DNA of 64,000 nt. Source: SXTU01 sp964496695 (lineage in GTDB: Bacteria; Verrucomicrobiota; Verrucomicrobiia; Limisphaerales; SXTU01). Every line of letters starts with the position of its first letter. Within the stretch, counting starts at the first letter, position 1. The position numbers were made by a program, and so were the translations under genes. The stretch spans positions 19,170-83,169 of the forward strand of contig CAZCBE010000013.1 in assembly GCA_964496695.1 (NCBI GenBank), written 5' to 3'. A model generated the notes under the pieces. That model had not been told where the DNA came from, did not search any database, and saw only the letters and a list, made by a program, of their open reading frames with translations. Positions 8,016-16,369 of this stretch are shown here, one piece after another.

Positions 8016-8582
8016 CTACTTGCTGCCCGGCTTGGTGGCCGGGGTGGCGGCGAGGTCGGGCGGGAGCTGGTCGGCGGGGAAGGCTTCCACCACGAGCTTG
8101 ATGAGGCTGACGGTGGGCACGCCGAGGTCCACGCCACCACCGGAGCGGTCCACGACCATGCCGACTCCGGCCACGACGCCGTCGTGCATGCGGACGATGT
8201 CCATGGTCTCCTGGACGCGGCCGCCCTTGGTGACGACATCCTCGACCACGAGCAGTTTCTCACCGGGAGTAATCTTGAACCCGCGCCGCAGCACGAGCCG
8301 CCCCTCCTCCTTCTCGACGAAGATGAAGCGCAGGCCGAGCTGACGGGCGACTTCCTGGCCGATGACCAGGCCGCCCATCGCCGGGGAAATGACGGTCGTG
8401 GCACCCAACGGGCGGAGGCGGTCCGCCAGCGCCGCGCCGAACTGCTCGACAATCGGCATCTGCTGGAGCGCGAGCGCGCATTGGAAGAACTGGCGGCTGT
8501 GCAGGCCGCTGCGGAGGATGAAGTGGCCTTCCAGGAGCGCGCCGGTCTGGCGGAACAGGCGCAGGGCATCGTCATTCGTCAT
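8016..8582 (-). CDS. pyrE: Orotate phosphoribosyltransferase
   Basis: A 188-residue PyrE, the enzyme that joins orotate to PRPP to make orotidine monophosphate in pyrimidine synthesis. The PRPP-binding motif LLVVEDVVTKGG is at about residues 110-121, preceded by ISPAMGGLVIGQEVAR (phosphate/PRPP loop) and VEKEEGRLVLRRGF. The short C-terminal tail (PDLAATPATKPGSK) is not conserved. It lies upstream of ubiD on the same strand, separated by the 7940-8010 palindrome, and has no other pyrimidine gene nearby. Confidence 0.93.
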   Translation of the reverse strand: MTNDDALRLFRQTGALLEGHFILRSGLHSRQFFQCALALQQMPIVEQFGAALADRLRPLGATTVISPAMGGLVIGQEVARQLGLRFIFVEKEEGRLVLRRGFKITPGEKLLVVEDVVTKGGRVQETMDIVRMHDGVVAGVGMVVDRSGGGVDLGVPTVSLIKLVVEAFPADQLPPDLAATPATKPGSK

Positions 8583-8643
8583 GCGCGCACTTTAGCGAGG
8601 CCCCACGGCTTCGGCCAGAAGTATGGCGGGGAAACGCACTTCG

Positions 8644-9648
8644 CTAACGCACGACCTTATACAGCGGACTACCAGCCAGCTTGGTAGGCACACTCAGGAG
8701 GAAGCGGCCACAGGTGACGTAGAGCGTCCGCCCGTCCGGGCCGCCGAAGGCGCAGTTCGTGATGGTGTCCTCCGGCGTCTCCACAAAGGCGACGAGCTTG
8801 CCCTGCGGGGTGAGGACATGGATGCCCGGGCGGGTGTCGAGCGTCTCGCTGGTGCCGCGCGGCTTGTGCAGTCCGGCGGCGATGTAGAGGTTGCCCGCCG
8901 TGTCCAAACGCATGCCGTCGCCGCCGCGACCGGGGTAGAACGTGTAGAGGATGCGATGGTTGGCGAGCGTGCCGTCGGGCTTGAGGTCGTAGGCGCGGAT
9001 CACCCGCGCACGGTTCAAGCGGCCGTCCGATTCAATGAGGTAGAACGAGTGGCTGTCGGGCGAAACGGCCAGGCCATTGGGCATGTCAATGTCCGGCGCG
9101 GCGAGGATGCGCGCGGTCTTGCCGTTGGGATCAATGCGATAGACCGAGTTGACGTTGCCCGTGGCGGCGTTGGTGTTGGCGAGACGCGCGGTGAAGTAGA
9201 TGCGCCCGCTGCCATCCACGCACAGGTCGTTCGGCCCGCCGAGGGGGAAGCCGTTGAACTTGTCGCACAGCACGGTCTGCTCGCCGGTCTTCAGATCGGT
9301 GCGGGTGACGCGGCCATTCGTGCCGTCGCCCGCCTCGCACATCAGCAGCCGGCCCTGCTGGTCGAAGGCCTGGCCGTTGGCTCCGTTGCTGGGCTTGCGA
9401 AAGGTGGACAACTGTTTGGTCTTCGGCTCCCATTTGAGAATCTCGCCGGTGTTCGTGAAGTAAACGTTGCCGTCCGCATCCACCGCCGGGCCTTCGGTGA
9501 AGTTCTTCGTGCCGGGCAGCGTGGTTTCGGTCTGGAGCGCGCCGAGATACTTGGCGGTTTCCAGGCCGGAGTAGCGGTCGGCGGCGGTGAGGGAAGCGGT
9601 GAGCAGCGAAATGACGACGAGCGTGGCGAGCGGGAAGCGTTGGCGCAT
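8644..9648 (-). CDS. Secreted SMP-30/gluconolactonase-like beta-propeller protein
   Basis: A 334-residue protein with a Sec signal peptide (MRQRFPLATLVVISLLTASLTAA) and a six-bladed SMP-30/gluconolactonase/LRE-like propeller. Typical pieces are EGPAVDADGNVYFTN, FPLGGPNDLCVDGSGRIYFT and PNGLAVSPDSHSFYLIES, whose acidic and asparagine side chains bind the divalent metal. It probably hydrolyses a sugar lactone outside the cytoplasm. The ATG at 9648 is chosen over 9669 because the signal peptide begins there. Confidence 0.88.
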   Translation of the reverse strand: MRQRFPLATLVVISLLTASLTAADRYSGLETAKYLGALQTETTLPGTKNFTEGPAVDADGNVYFTNTGEILKWEPKTKQLSTFRKPSNGANGQAFDQQGRLLMCEAGDGTNGRVTRTDLKTGEQTVLCDKFNGFPLGGPNDLCVDGSGRIYFTARLANTNAATGNVNSVYRIDPNGKTARILAAPDIDMPNGLAVSPDSHSFYLIESDGRLNRARVIRAYDLKPDGTLANHRILYTFYPGRGGDGMRLDTAGNLYIAAGLHKPRGTSETLDTRPGIHVLTPQGKLVAFVETPEDTITNCAFGGPDGRTLYVTCGRFLLSVPTKLAGSPLYKVVR

Positions 9649-9951
9649 GACCTGTCTTGACGCACGCACGGGCTACGGACTTCGCTGGAGTTGATGCCCC
9701 ACGCGTTCTGAACCACGGCGGGCCATGGCATGGTCAGCGGCCTGACGGCACCATTGAAGCTGCCTCGGCTACCGCCGCCATCGCTTGCCCTCGACGGCGA
9801 CAAGTCGCCTGCGGAAAGCGGTGACAAGTCACCGCACTCCAAAACGCCCTGGGCCTCCGCCTCACAAAGGCTTGGGTCCCGCATTCGGTGCTTATCCCTC
9901 GGAACTCAGTCGGACTTGGGCTTTTCGCCGTCCTCGGTTAAGGTCAGGCCG
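9649..9951. other. Divergent intergenic region with two small palindromes
   Basis: The 303 bp between the SMP-30 protein and the exosortase must hold both promoters, but none is convincing. Two related palindromes sit side by side: GGCGACAAGTCGCC (9796-9809) and GCGGTGACAAGTCACCGC (9818-9835). A similar ACAAGTTGT core, with G/C-homopolymer arms, lies inside the BRO gene at 21384-21409. Confidence 0.6.
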
Positions 9952-11727
9952 ATGGCCGACGAACCCAAACCCGCGCCCACGCTGGCGGAGGAATTCCTCG
10001 TGGAGTTCCGCGCCTTCTGGGCCTGGCTGCCGGAGAAGCCGCTGTTCTTCACGCTGCTCGGCGCGTGGGCGGCGCTCTTTCATTTCCTCGGCCACTGCTC
10101 GTTCAACTTCACGCAGCAGCCCTCGCTCTTCGCGTGGATGTGGGGGGCATGGAGCGCACCGGCCCTGGAGGCGGAGCACGGCAAGCTCGTGCCCGTGGTG
10201 GTGCTGGTGCTGCTCTGGCTGCGGCACAAGGAACTGATGGCCACCCCGACCCGGCGCTGGCTGCCCGCGCTGGCCGGGCTGGCTGCAGCGCTCGTCATCC
10301 ATGTCATCGGGTTCACCGTGCAGCAGCCGCGCGTCTCCATGGTGGCGCTCGCGGGCGGAGTCTGGTGCCTGGTGGGGCTGGTGTGGGGACCGGGCTGGCT
10401 GCGGAAGACGTTTTTCCCATTTCTGCTGCTGGGCTTTTGCGTGCCCCTTGAGGCACTGGGCGAGGGCGTGTTGTTCCAACTGCGCCTGCTGGTGACCAAA
10501 ATCTCCGTTGGCATCGGCCACTCCCTGCTGGGCATGGACGTGGTGCGCGATGGCACGCGCATCTTCAACTCGACCGGAACGTTCAACTACGACGTGGCCC
10601 CGGCGTGCAGCGGCATCCGCAGCCTCGCATCCCTGCTGGCCGTGACGACGATCTATGGCTACGTGACGTTCCGCACGCCGTGGAAGCGCGCCGCGATGAT
10701 TGCGCTGGCCGCGCCGCTGGCGGTGGCGGGCAACGTGGCGCGCATCACCACGGTGATCATCCTGGCGGAGGCGTTCGGGCACAAAGCCGGCGCAGCGGCG
10801 GAGACGAATCTGGGGTATGTGACCTTCGGCGTGGCCATCGGGCTGATGTTCCTCGCGGGGTGGCTGCTGCGGGAGAAGACCGCTCCGGCAGGGCGAGACT
10901 CTGTCGAGCCCCATTCCGAGCGCCGCGAGGCGAGCGGAGCGAGCATCTCTGCTTCGGAGGCCGGCCAAGATGCTCGCTTCGCTCGCGCCGACTCCGTCGG
11001 CAAATGGGGTTCGACGGAGTCTCACCCTACCGGGGCGTTGATCGGTGCTCCGCTGATCGCTGCGTTGCTGCTCATGGCGGCTGCGGGCGGTGTGATTTAC
11101 AAGCTCCAGGCCCGTCAGACACTGGGCCGGGCCGGCGTGATCGCGGAGCCGCAGGAAGGCTCGCAACGCTGGCGGATTCCCTTGCCTGAGCAGGTGGCTG
11201 GCATGACCTCAAAGGAGGTGCCACCAGTCGAAGAGGAGCTGACCGGCCTGCCCCCGGACACTTCCTTTGGCAAGCGACTCTACACGGCGGCGGACGGCTC
11301 GCCGCTCCTGCTGCAGGTCGTGCTCATGGGCCGTGACCGCACGAGCATCCATCAGCCACAATACTGTCTCACCGGCCAGGGCTGGCTCATCGAGCAGACC
11401 GAAGAGGTGCGCCTGCCGGTGGCCAAGCCGCAGCCCCGCGAGTTGCCCGCGCTCAAGCTCACCGCGAGCAAGGTCATCACGCTTAACAACGGCCAGCGGG
11501 TGCCGGTGCGCGCGATCTACGTGTATTGGTTCGTGGCCGACGGCGCGATCACCGCGCACCGCTCCGAGCGGCTCACCGCAATGGCGAAGGAACTGTTGCG
11601 CACCGGCACGCTGCAACGCTGGGCCTACGTGGCGTGCTTTGCGCAGTGCCTGCCCGGGGATGAGGACAAAACTTTCGCGCGCGTGAAGGAGTTTGTGGCC
11701 GAGGCGGTGCCGGAGTTTCAGCCGTGA
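9952..11727 (+). CDS. Exosortase fused to an EpsI domain
   Basis: A 591-residue protein. Residues 1-312 form an exosortase/archaeosortase multi-pass membrane domain with the three catalytic residues Cys219 (PACSGIRSL), Arg264 (GNVARI) and His277 (GHKAG). Residues about 360-591 form the EpsI-type periplasmic domain (LLLQVVLMGRDR, HQPQYCLTGQGW). Exosortases process PEP-CTERM-type sorting tails on exported proteins, and EpsI fusions go with exopolysaccharide assembly. No PEP-CTERM substrate was seen in this window. The joint between the domains (about 313-359) is made by a palindromic repeat at 10890-11028. Start at 9952 (MADEPKP); the longer frame from 9730 is not supported. Confidence 0.92.
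   Translation: MADEPKPAPTLAEEFLVEFRAFWAWLPEKPLFFTLLGAWAALFHFLGHCSFNFTQQPSLFAWMWGAWSAPALEAEHGKLVPVVVLVLLWLRHKELMATPTRRWLPALAGLAAALVIHVIGFTVQQPRVSMVALAGGVWCLVGLVWGPGWLRKTFFPFLLLGFCVPLEALGEGVLFQLRLLVTKISVGIGHSLLGMDVVRDGTRIFNSTGTFNYDVAPACSGIRSLASLLAVTTIYGYVTFRTPWKRAAMIALAAPLAVAGNVARITTVIILAEAFGHKAGAAAETNLGYVTFGVAIGLMFLAGWLLREKTAPAGRDSVEPHSERREASGASISASEAGQDARFARADSVGKWGSTESHPTGALIGAPLIAALLLMAAAGGVIYKLQARQTLGRAGVIAEPQEGSQRWRIPLPEQVAGMTSKEVPPVEEELTGLPPDTSFGKRLYTAADGSPLLLQVVLMGRDRTSIHQPQYCLTGQGWLIEQTEEVRLPVAKPQPRELPALKLTASKVITLNNGQRVPVRAIYVYWFVADGAITAHRSERLTAMAKELLRTGTLQRWAYVACFAQCLPGDEDKTFARVKEFVAEAVPEFQP
10890..11028. repeat. In-frame nested palindrome inside the exosortase gene
   Basis: Outer arms 10890-10915 (AGGGCGAGACTCTGTCGAGC and CCCATT) and 11002-11028 (AAATGGGGTTCGACGGAGTC and TCACCCT) pair with few mismatches. 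Inner arms 10925-10948 and 10968-10988 (AGATGCTCGCTTCGCTCGCG type) pair as well. The insert is read through without a stop and encodes a charged linker. Confidence 0.87.
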
Positions 11728-11746
11728 ACCAGAAGACGTCGCAGGC

Positions 11747-11903
11747 GGAGCGCCGGCTTCCCAGCCGGCTTAAGTAGTGGTGAACCCGACGTGCATCACC
11801 GTCTAAAGTTTGCGGCAGACCATTCAGTGCCCATTGCTTGCACCAGGCAGAGTGCAGCCTTTCCTTGTCCCAATGCGATAAGCCGGCTGGAAGCCGGCGC
11901 TCC
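11747..11903. repeat. Head-to-head double hairpin (GGAGCGCCGGCTT type)
   Basis: Left arm 11747-11772 and right arm 11879-11903 are complementary over 25 bp with a single one-base gap. Each arm is itself a hairpin (GCCGGCT/AGCCGGC). The element starts 20 bp after the exosortase stop and fills most of the gap before the next gene. Confidence 0.87.
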
Positions 11904-11977
11904 CACTGCTTCGCCCCGGCTGAGGGCGCAGACACCGGTTGAACAAGCCCGGCCCGGTCGCGTCTGGTGAAGGAACC

Positions 11978-14900
11978 ATGACACCAACCACCCCTTCACG
12001 TTTCAGCCTGCTTGTCCCCGCTGCTGCCGCTGTTTTGCTGGCCGCGCTGGCGGGTCCGGTGCGCGCGGCAGCGGCCAGCAACGAGGCCGCGCTGGCTCCG
12101 GTTTATCGCGGCGCCCAGCCGGTGACCGCGCAGGCGGATGGCAGTTTCCAGATCGAAGCCGAGGAGTTCGCCGTGAAGTCCGGCGGCGCGACCGGCTGGC
12201 GCACCATGAACTGGGGCGAGAATTATTACGCCGCCTCGCTCGCCAATGCCTTCCTCAGCCGCAAGGGCTGTCTCGGCGCGTCCGAGCAGTGCGCCCGCAC
12301 CGAAGCGACGGTGGAGATCGAAGTGACGGCGGCCGGAAAGTATCTCGCACTGGCGCGCTACGAGGCCACGTTCCGTTTTGAGACGCGGTTCCGGCTGCGG
12401 GTCGAGCAAGGCGGGCAGGTGAAGCTCGACCGCGTTTACGGTGCGCGGGAAAACCCGAAAGTCTGGGCCTTCCGCCAAGGCGTGAAGCCCGAAGTCGGCT
12501 GGGACTGGGGTCCGGTGGAGAACACGGTGTGGGAAGGCCACGACGCGTGGGTGGAACTCGCCCCGGGCCGCGCGAAGCTCACGCTGGTCGCCGAGAATCA
12601 GCCCGAGCCGGCGGCGCGACGCCATGTGGATGTGCTCGTGCTCACCCAGGACGAGGCGGGTGTGAAAGCGCGCATTGCGAAGGAGAATTACCTGCCGCTC
12701 GATGGTTTGCTCACGCAGGCGGGCGATGTGTTCCTCAAGTTCCACAACCTCTCCACCACGCCGGCCACGCTCACCGTGCCCGCCGGTGTCGAGCACTCGC
12801 CGTATTGGATTCACCAGCGCGCGTGGAAGCCGAAGACGCTCACCGCCGAGCCGGGTGCGGTCACGGAGTGGGAGGAAGTCGGCAGCCTGCTGGACTCGCT
12901 CAACGACGGTCAATGGCGCTTCAACGCCGCGTCCAAGACCAAGGGTGCGCCGGTGCATTACCGGCTGGAGTTCGGCGTGAAGAATGCGGCGGGCAAGCTG
13001 GAGTCGGTCGCAAAATTCGAGAGCCGCACCAACGCGCTGGAAATCGCCTACGATGCCAACACGCGCTACACGCGCCGCGTCCGCACGACCGACACGCTGC
13101 TCTATGAGATGCTCGCCCATCTCAAAAAGACTCCCGTGCGCGGCAAGCCACCGGAGCGCACGCTGATCTACGGCTACACCTTCGACGAGCGGCCCGGTGA
13201 CGCCAAATACACCGCCGCGCGCGAGGAGTTCCTGCGGTTGTTCTCGCTGAACGTGCGGCCCAAGAGCGCCAAGGCCGGGGCGCGCGGCACCACCACCTAC
13301 ATTGACGTGCGAGGGGTCACAACGCCCAAGCTCGTCGAGCATTTCGAGAAGATGAAGCAGGACGGCCAGAAGCTGGAGGACATCCGCGTGGTGAGCCTGG
13401 GCGATGAAATCGGCCTGGGTCGTCCGCCGGCGAAGAGCGATGAACCGTTCCGTGAATGGGCGCGCGGTCGCGGCCTCAAGCCGGACGAGATCAATCCCGC
13501 CGCCGCTGGCGACTGGACCAAGGTGGCCTTCGACGCCTCCCCTGCCCTGCGTGAGTCGAACCCGCGCCTCTACTACTTCGCGCAGCTCTACGCGTATCAC
13601 TTCGGCATCCAGCAGTTGAAGGAGCGCACGGACATCATCAAGCGCGCGCTGCCCAACGCGGACACCGGCGCGAACTTTTCCCCGCATCACGGCCCGCTGT
13701 ATCTCGGCGACACGCACCAGTGGATCACCCTGTTCCGCCAGGGCGGCATGACCATGCCGTGGAGCGAGGACTACATCTTCCAGGTGCCGGTCGGCTCGCA
13801 GCAGATGAACAACCTGCTGCTCGACCTGGCGCGGGCCGCGAACCGCTACGAACCGCGCCGCGAGAGCCATTTCTACGTGATGCCGCACGATCCCGGCAAC
13901 CGGCCCGAGAGCTGGCGGCGGCTCTTCTACGGCGCGCTCGGCCACGGCATGACGGTGGTGAACCTCTTCGAGTTCCGGCCCGTGCAGGCGGCCTACACGG
14001 AGAACTACGTCAACAGCCCGGACATGTTCGTGGAGGTGCGCCGGGCCTTCAACGAACTGACCACCTTCGAGGATGTCGTGCAGGATGGCCGCCCGCGCTG
14101 GGGCAAGGCCGCGCTGTGGTATTCGCAGGCCGGGGATGTGTGGCAGAACCACAAATCGCCCTTCGGCCCGAACAAGCGCTCGCTGGCGATTGCCGTGCGC
14201 CACCAGCAGACCCCGCTCGACATCGTGGACGAGGAAGACGCGTTGCGCGGCACACTCGCGGGCTACACGGCGCTCTATCTGACCGACGCGAACGTGAGCC
14301 AGGCCGCCTCCCGCACGCTGTCCGAATGGGTGCAAAAGGGCGGCCAGCTTTTCGCCACGGCGGGCGCGGGCCTGCTCGACGAGTTCAACCAGCCCAATGC
14401 CACGCTGCGCCCCCTCTTCGGCGTGCAGCCACAGGCCCTGACCATCGCGACGAATCCCGCCGTGAACTTCGAGAAAACGGACCTGCCGTTCGCCGAGACG
14501 ATGGACGAGGTCACGATGAAGTCCGGCGGGGCCATCCCGGTCTTCGGAGGACTGGGCAAGTTCACCGCCAGTGGCAGCGACGTGCTGGGGACCTTCAAGG
14601 ATGGCTCGCCCGCCGTCGTGGCAAAGACGCACGGCACGGGCCGCGTGATCTACTGCGGCTTCCTTCCGGCGTTGAGCTACTTCCAGCCCGCGATGCCCAA
14701 GCGTCCCGGCGACCGCTCCAGTGCGCCGGATGCGCTCGCGCACTTCATCCCGACAAAGTTCCATGCGGGCGCAGGCCAGCTCATCGGCCTGCCGGTTGCG
14801 AAGGCCGAGCGGCCCGTGGTCTGCTCGGAACCGCTGGTGGAAGCAAATCTCATCGAGTCAAAGACCGCCGCCACCCTCGTGCTGGTGAACTGGACGCCCA

Positions 14901-15055
14901 CGCCGATCAAGGGCCTGAAGATCACGCTCCAGACGGCACTGCCGCAGAAGAAGGTCGAGCTGGCCAGCGGCGGCAAGGTCACGTCCAGCAAGCAGGGCGG
15001 CCAGACGGTGCTGACGCTGGATCTGGATGTCGCGGATGCGGTGATTCTGCGCTGA
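11978..15055 (+). CDS. Large secreted protein, putative beta-galactosidase-like glycosidase
   Basis: A 1025-residue exported protein. The signal peptide ends at PVRAAAA (about residue 30); a GAAGGA ribosome binding site precedes the ATG at 11978. Residues about 40-215 look like a CBM6/35-type carbohydrate-binding module (FQIEAEEFAVKSGG, KYLALARYEA, WVELAPGRAKLTLV). The middle, about 390-730, has the look of a TIM-barrel glycosidase (VVSLGDEIGLG, MTMPWSEDYIFQ). Residues about 730-900 resemble the class-I-amidotransferase-like trimerisation domain of GH42 enzymes (YTALYLTDANVSQAASRTL, GGQLFATAGAGLLDEFN). Catalytic residues cannot be assigned with confidence. No operon partner. Confidence 0.6.
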   Translation: MTPTTPSRFSLLVPAAAAVLLAALAGPVRAAAASNEAALAPVYRGAQPVTAQADGSFQIEAEEFAVKSGGATGWRTMNWGENYYAASLANAFLSRKGCLGASEQCARTEATVEIEVTAAGKYLALARYEATFRFETRFRLRVEQGGQVKLDRVYGARENPKVWAFRQGVKPEVGWDWGPVENTVWEGHDAWVELAPGRAKLTLVAENQPEPAARRHVDVLVLTQDEAGVKARIAKENYLPLDGLLTQAGDVFLKFHNLSTTPATLTVPAGVEHSPYWIHQRAWKPKTLTAEPGAVTEWEEVGSLLDSLNDGQWRFNAASKTKGAPVHYRLEFGVKNAAGKLESVAKFESRTNALEIAYDANTRYTRRVRTTDTLLYEMLAHLKKTPVRGKPPERTLIYGYTFDERPGDAKYTAAREEFLRLFSLNVRPKSAKAGARGTTTYIDVRGVTTPKLVEHFEKMKQDGQKLEDIRVVSLGDEIGLGRPPAKSDEPFREWARGRGLKPDEINPAAAGDWTKVAFDASPALRESNPRLYYFAQLYAYHFGIQQLKERTDIIKRALPNADTGANFSPHHGPLYLGDTHQWITLFRQGGMTMPWSEDYIFQVPVGSQQMNNLLLDLARAANRYEPRRESHFYVMPHDPGNRPESWRRLFYGALGHGMTVVNLFEFRPVQAAYTENYVNSPDMFVEVRRAFNELTTFEDVVQDGRPRWGKAALWYSQAGDVWQNHKSPFGPNKRSLAIAVRHQQTPLDIVDEEDALRGTLAGYTALYLTDANVSQAASRTLSEWVQKGGQLFATAGAGLLDEFNQPNATLRPLFGVQPQALTIATNPAVNFEKTDLPFAETMDEVTMKSGGAIPVFGGLGKFTASGSDVLGTFKDGSPAVVAKTHGTGRVIYCGFLPALSYFQPAMPKRPGDRSSAPDALAHFIPTKFHAGAGQLIGLPVAKAERPVVCSEPLVEANLIESKTAATLVLVNWTPTPIKGLKITLQTALPQKKVELASGGKVTSSKQGGQTVLTLDLDVADAVILR

Positions 15056-15061
15056 ACGAGT

Positions 15062-16327
15062 TCACTTGCCGGGCGCGGCCTTGAAGGGACTGCGCTCCGG
15101 GGCCTCGGCGTGCGGGACGCTGTCGAGCATGCCGCGCAGCAGCCAGTTCATCGCGGGCACGCGGTGGCGCAGCCAGACGCTCATCGGCTCGGGCCGGGCA
15201 CCGATGGTGGCCTTGGGTTCCAGCGCGGTGCGTCCGAGCGAAAGGCGGCGGCAGCCCCAGGCAATCGCGTCGGCGACGGTCGCGTGCAGGAGCCGCAGGT
15301 AGAGCGGCACGCCTTCCTCCGCCGCTGCGCGATCGAAGCCGATGTAATAGCCGATGGCCGTTTCGCCATCGCGGAGCGTGGTGACAAAGCCCAGCAGTTC
15401 CTCGCCGCGCCGGATGACCGTGCAGCGGAAGTCGTCGCCCGCGGCCTCGGCAAGCGCGGGCAGGAAACTGTCCGGCAAGGTGACGAGCTTCACGGCCGCA
15501 CGGGATTGCACGGCGAGATACAGCTCGTGCAGCCGCTTCGTGGCCGAGCGAAGGTCGGTGAGCCGCTCCAGGACGCAGCCCGCCGCCGCGAGCTTCTTGA
15601 TCTGGTCGCGGCAGTTGCGGCGATACTTGGCATCGAGCGCGGCGAGATAGTCTTCGTAGGTGCGCCAGGCGGGGTCGAGTTCGAGCACCATGTTTGGCTC
15701 GGTCTCCATCGGCCGATAGCTGAAGCGGCGCAGTGCGTCAGTGTGGGCCTCCGCGGGGGTCACGTCCTTGACCATGACGAAGTCAGTCTCGCCGCCGAGC
15801 TTGTCCGCGCGCCGGATGCGGTAGAGGGCCTCGGCCACGCCGGGCCAGACGGCAGCGGGATCTTCGTCCGGGGCAAAGGCGATGCCATGAAAGCCCCAGG
15901 ACATCAGGTTGCCGGCCACGAGCATGCGCTCCTCCAGTTGCGCCATCACGCGTTTGGTGGCCGGGCGCAGCAGGCGGGCCAGTGGCTGCTCGGGAGCAGG
16001 TGCGGCCGGCTTCCAGACGCGGCCACCGGAGATGTCCACGAGCTGGGCGGCGATGGCGGCGACCGGTTTCTCACCCCGACAGACGAGCGCGTAACGCGGC
16101 AAGACGTTGGCGGGCCGGTGCGCTTCCATCGCGGCCAGCACCGCGCGGCGCAGGAAGAACTGCCGGCCGCCGGTGACGGCGTCCCACTTCTCGGGATGGA
16201 GCAGACCCAGGCTGTCGGCCAGCGCGAAGTTGAAACCGCTCGGCCGATGCCGCGCCGCGTGCCGCTCCTGCATGTCTTTCCAACCGTCGGCGACCTGCTT
16301 GAGCGGGTTGCGTGCGGCGGAGGGCAT
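15062..16327 (-). CDS. GNAT/FemAB-like acetyltransferase family protein
   Basis: A 421-residue cytosolic protein whose C-terminal half has the GNAT/FemAB-like fold: KYRRNCRDQIKKLAAAGCVL, LYLAVQSRAAVKLVTLP, ELLGFVTTLRDGETAIGYYIGF and CRRLSLGRTALEPKATIGAR. These proteins transfer acyl or aminoacyl groups, often in envelope or polysaccharide biosynthesis; the substrate is unknown. It lies 42 bp downstream of cysN on the same strand and is probably the last gene of that transcription unit. Its stop is 6 bp from the convergent stop of the 11978-15055 gene. Confidence 0.75.
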   Translation of the reverse strand: MPSAARNPLKQVADGWKDMQERHAARHRPSGFNFALADSLGLLHPEKWDAVTGGRQFFLRRAVLAAMEAHRPANVLPRYALVCRGEKPVAAIAAQLVDISGGRVWKPAAPAPEQPLARLLRPATKRVMAQLEERMLVAGNLMSWGFHGIAFAPDEDPAAVWPGVAEALYRIRRADKLGGETDFVMVKDVTPAEAHTDALRRFSYRPMETEPNMVLELDPAWRTYEDYLAALDAKYRRNCRDQIKKLAAAGCVLERLTDLRSATKRLHELYLAVQSRAAVKLVTLPDSFLPALAEAAGDDFRCTVIRRGEELLGFVTTLRDGETAIGYYIGFDRAAAEEGVPLYLRLLHATVADAIAWGCRRLSLGRTALEPKATIGARPEPMSVWLRHRVPAMNWLLRGMLDSVPHAEAPERSPFKAAPGK

Positions 16328-16369
16328 GACCGGGCTTGATACCGGGCGGGAAGCCCGGACGCAAGCCGC

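Noticed and set aside
11996..14764. Open frame of 922 codons on the minus strand.
   Set aside because: It mirrors the secreted protein at 11978-15055, which has a signal peptide and a ribosome binding site; the reverse frame has neither.
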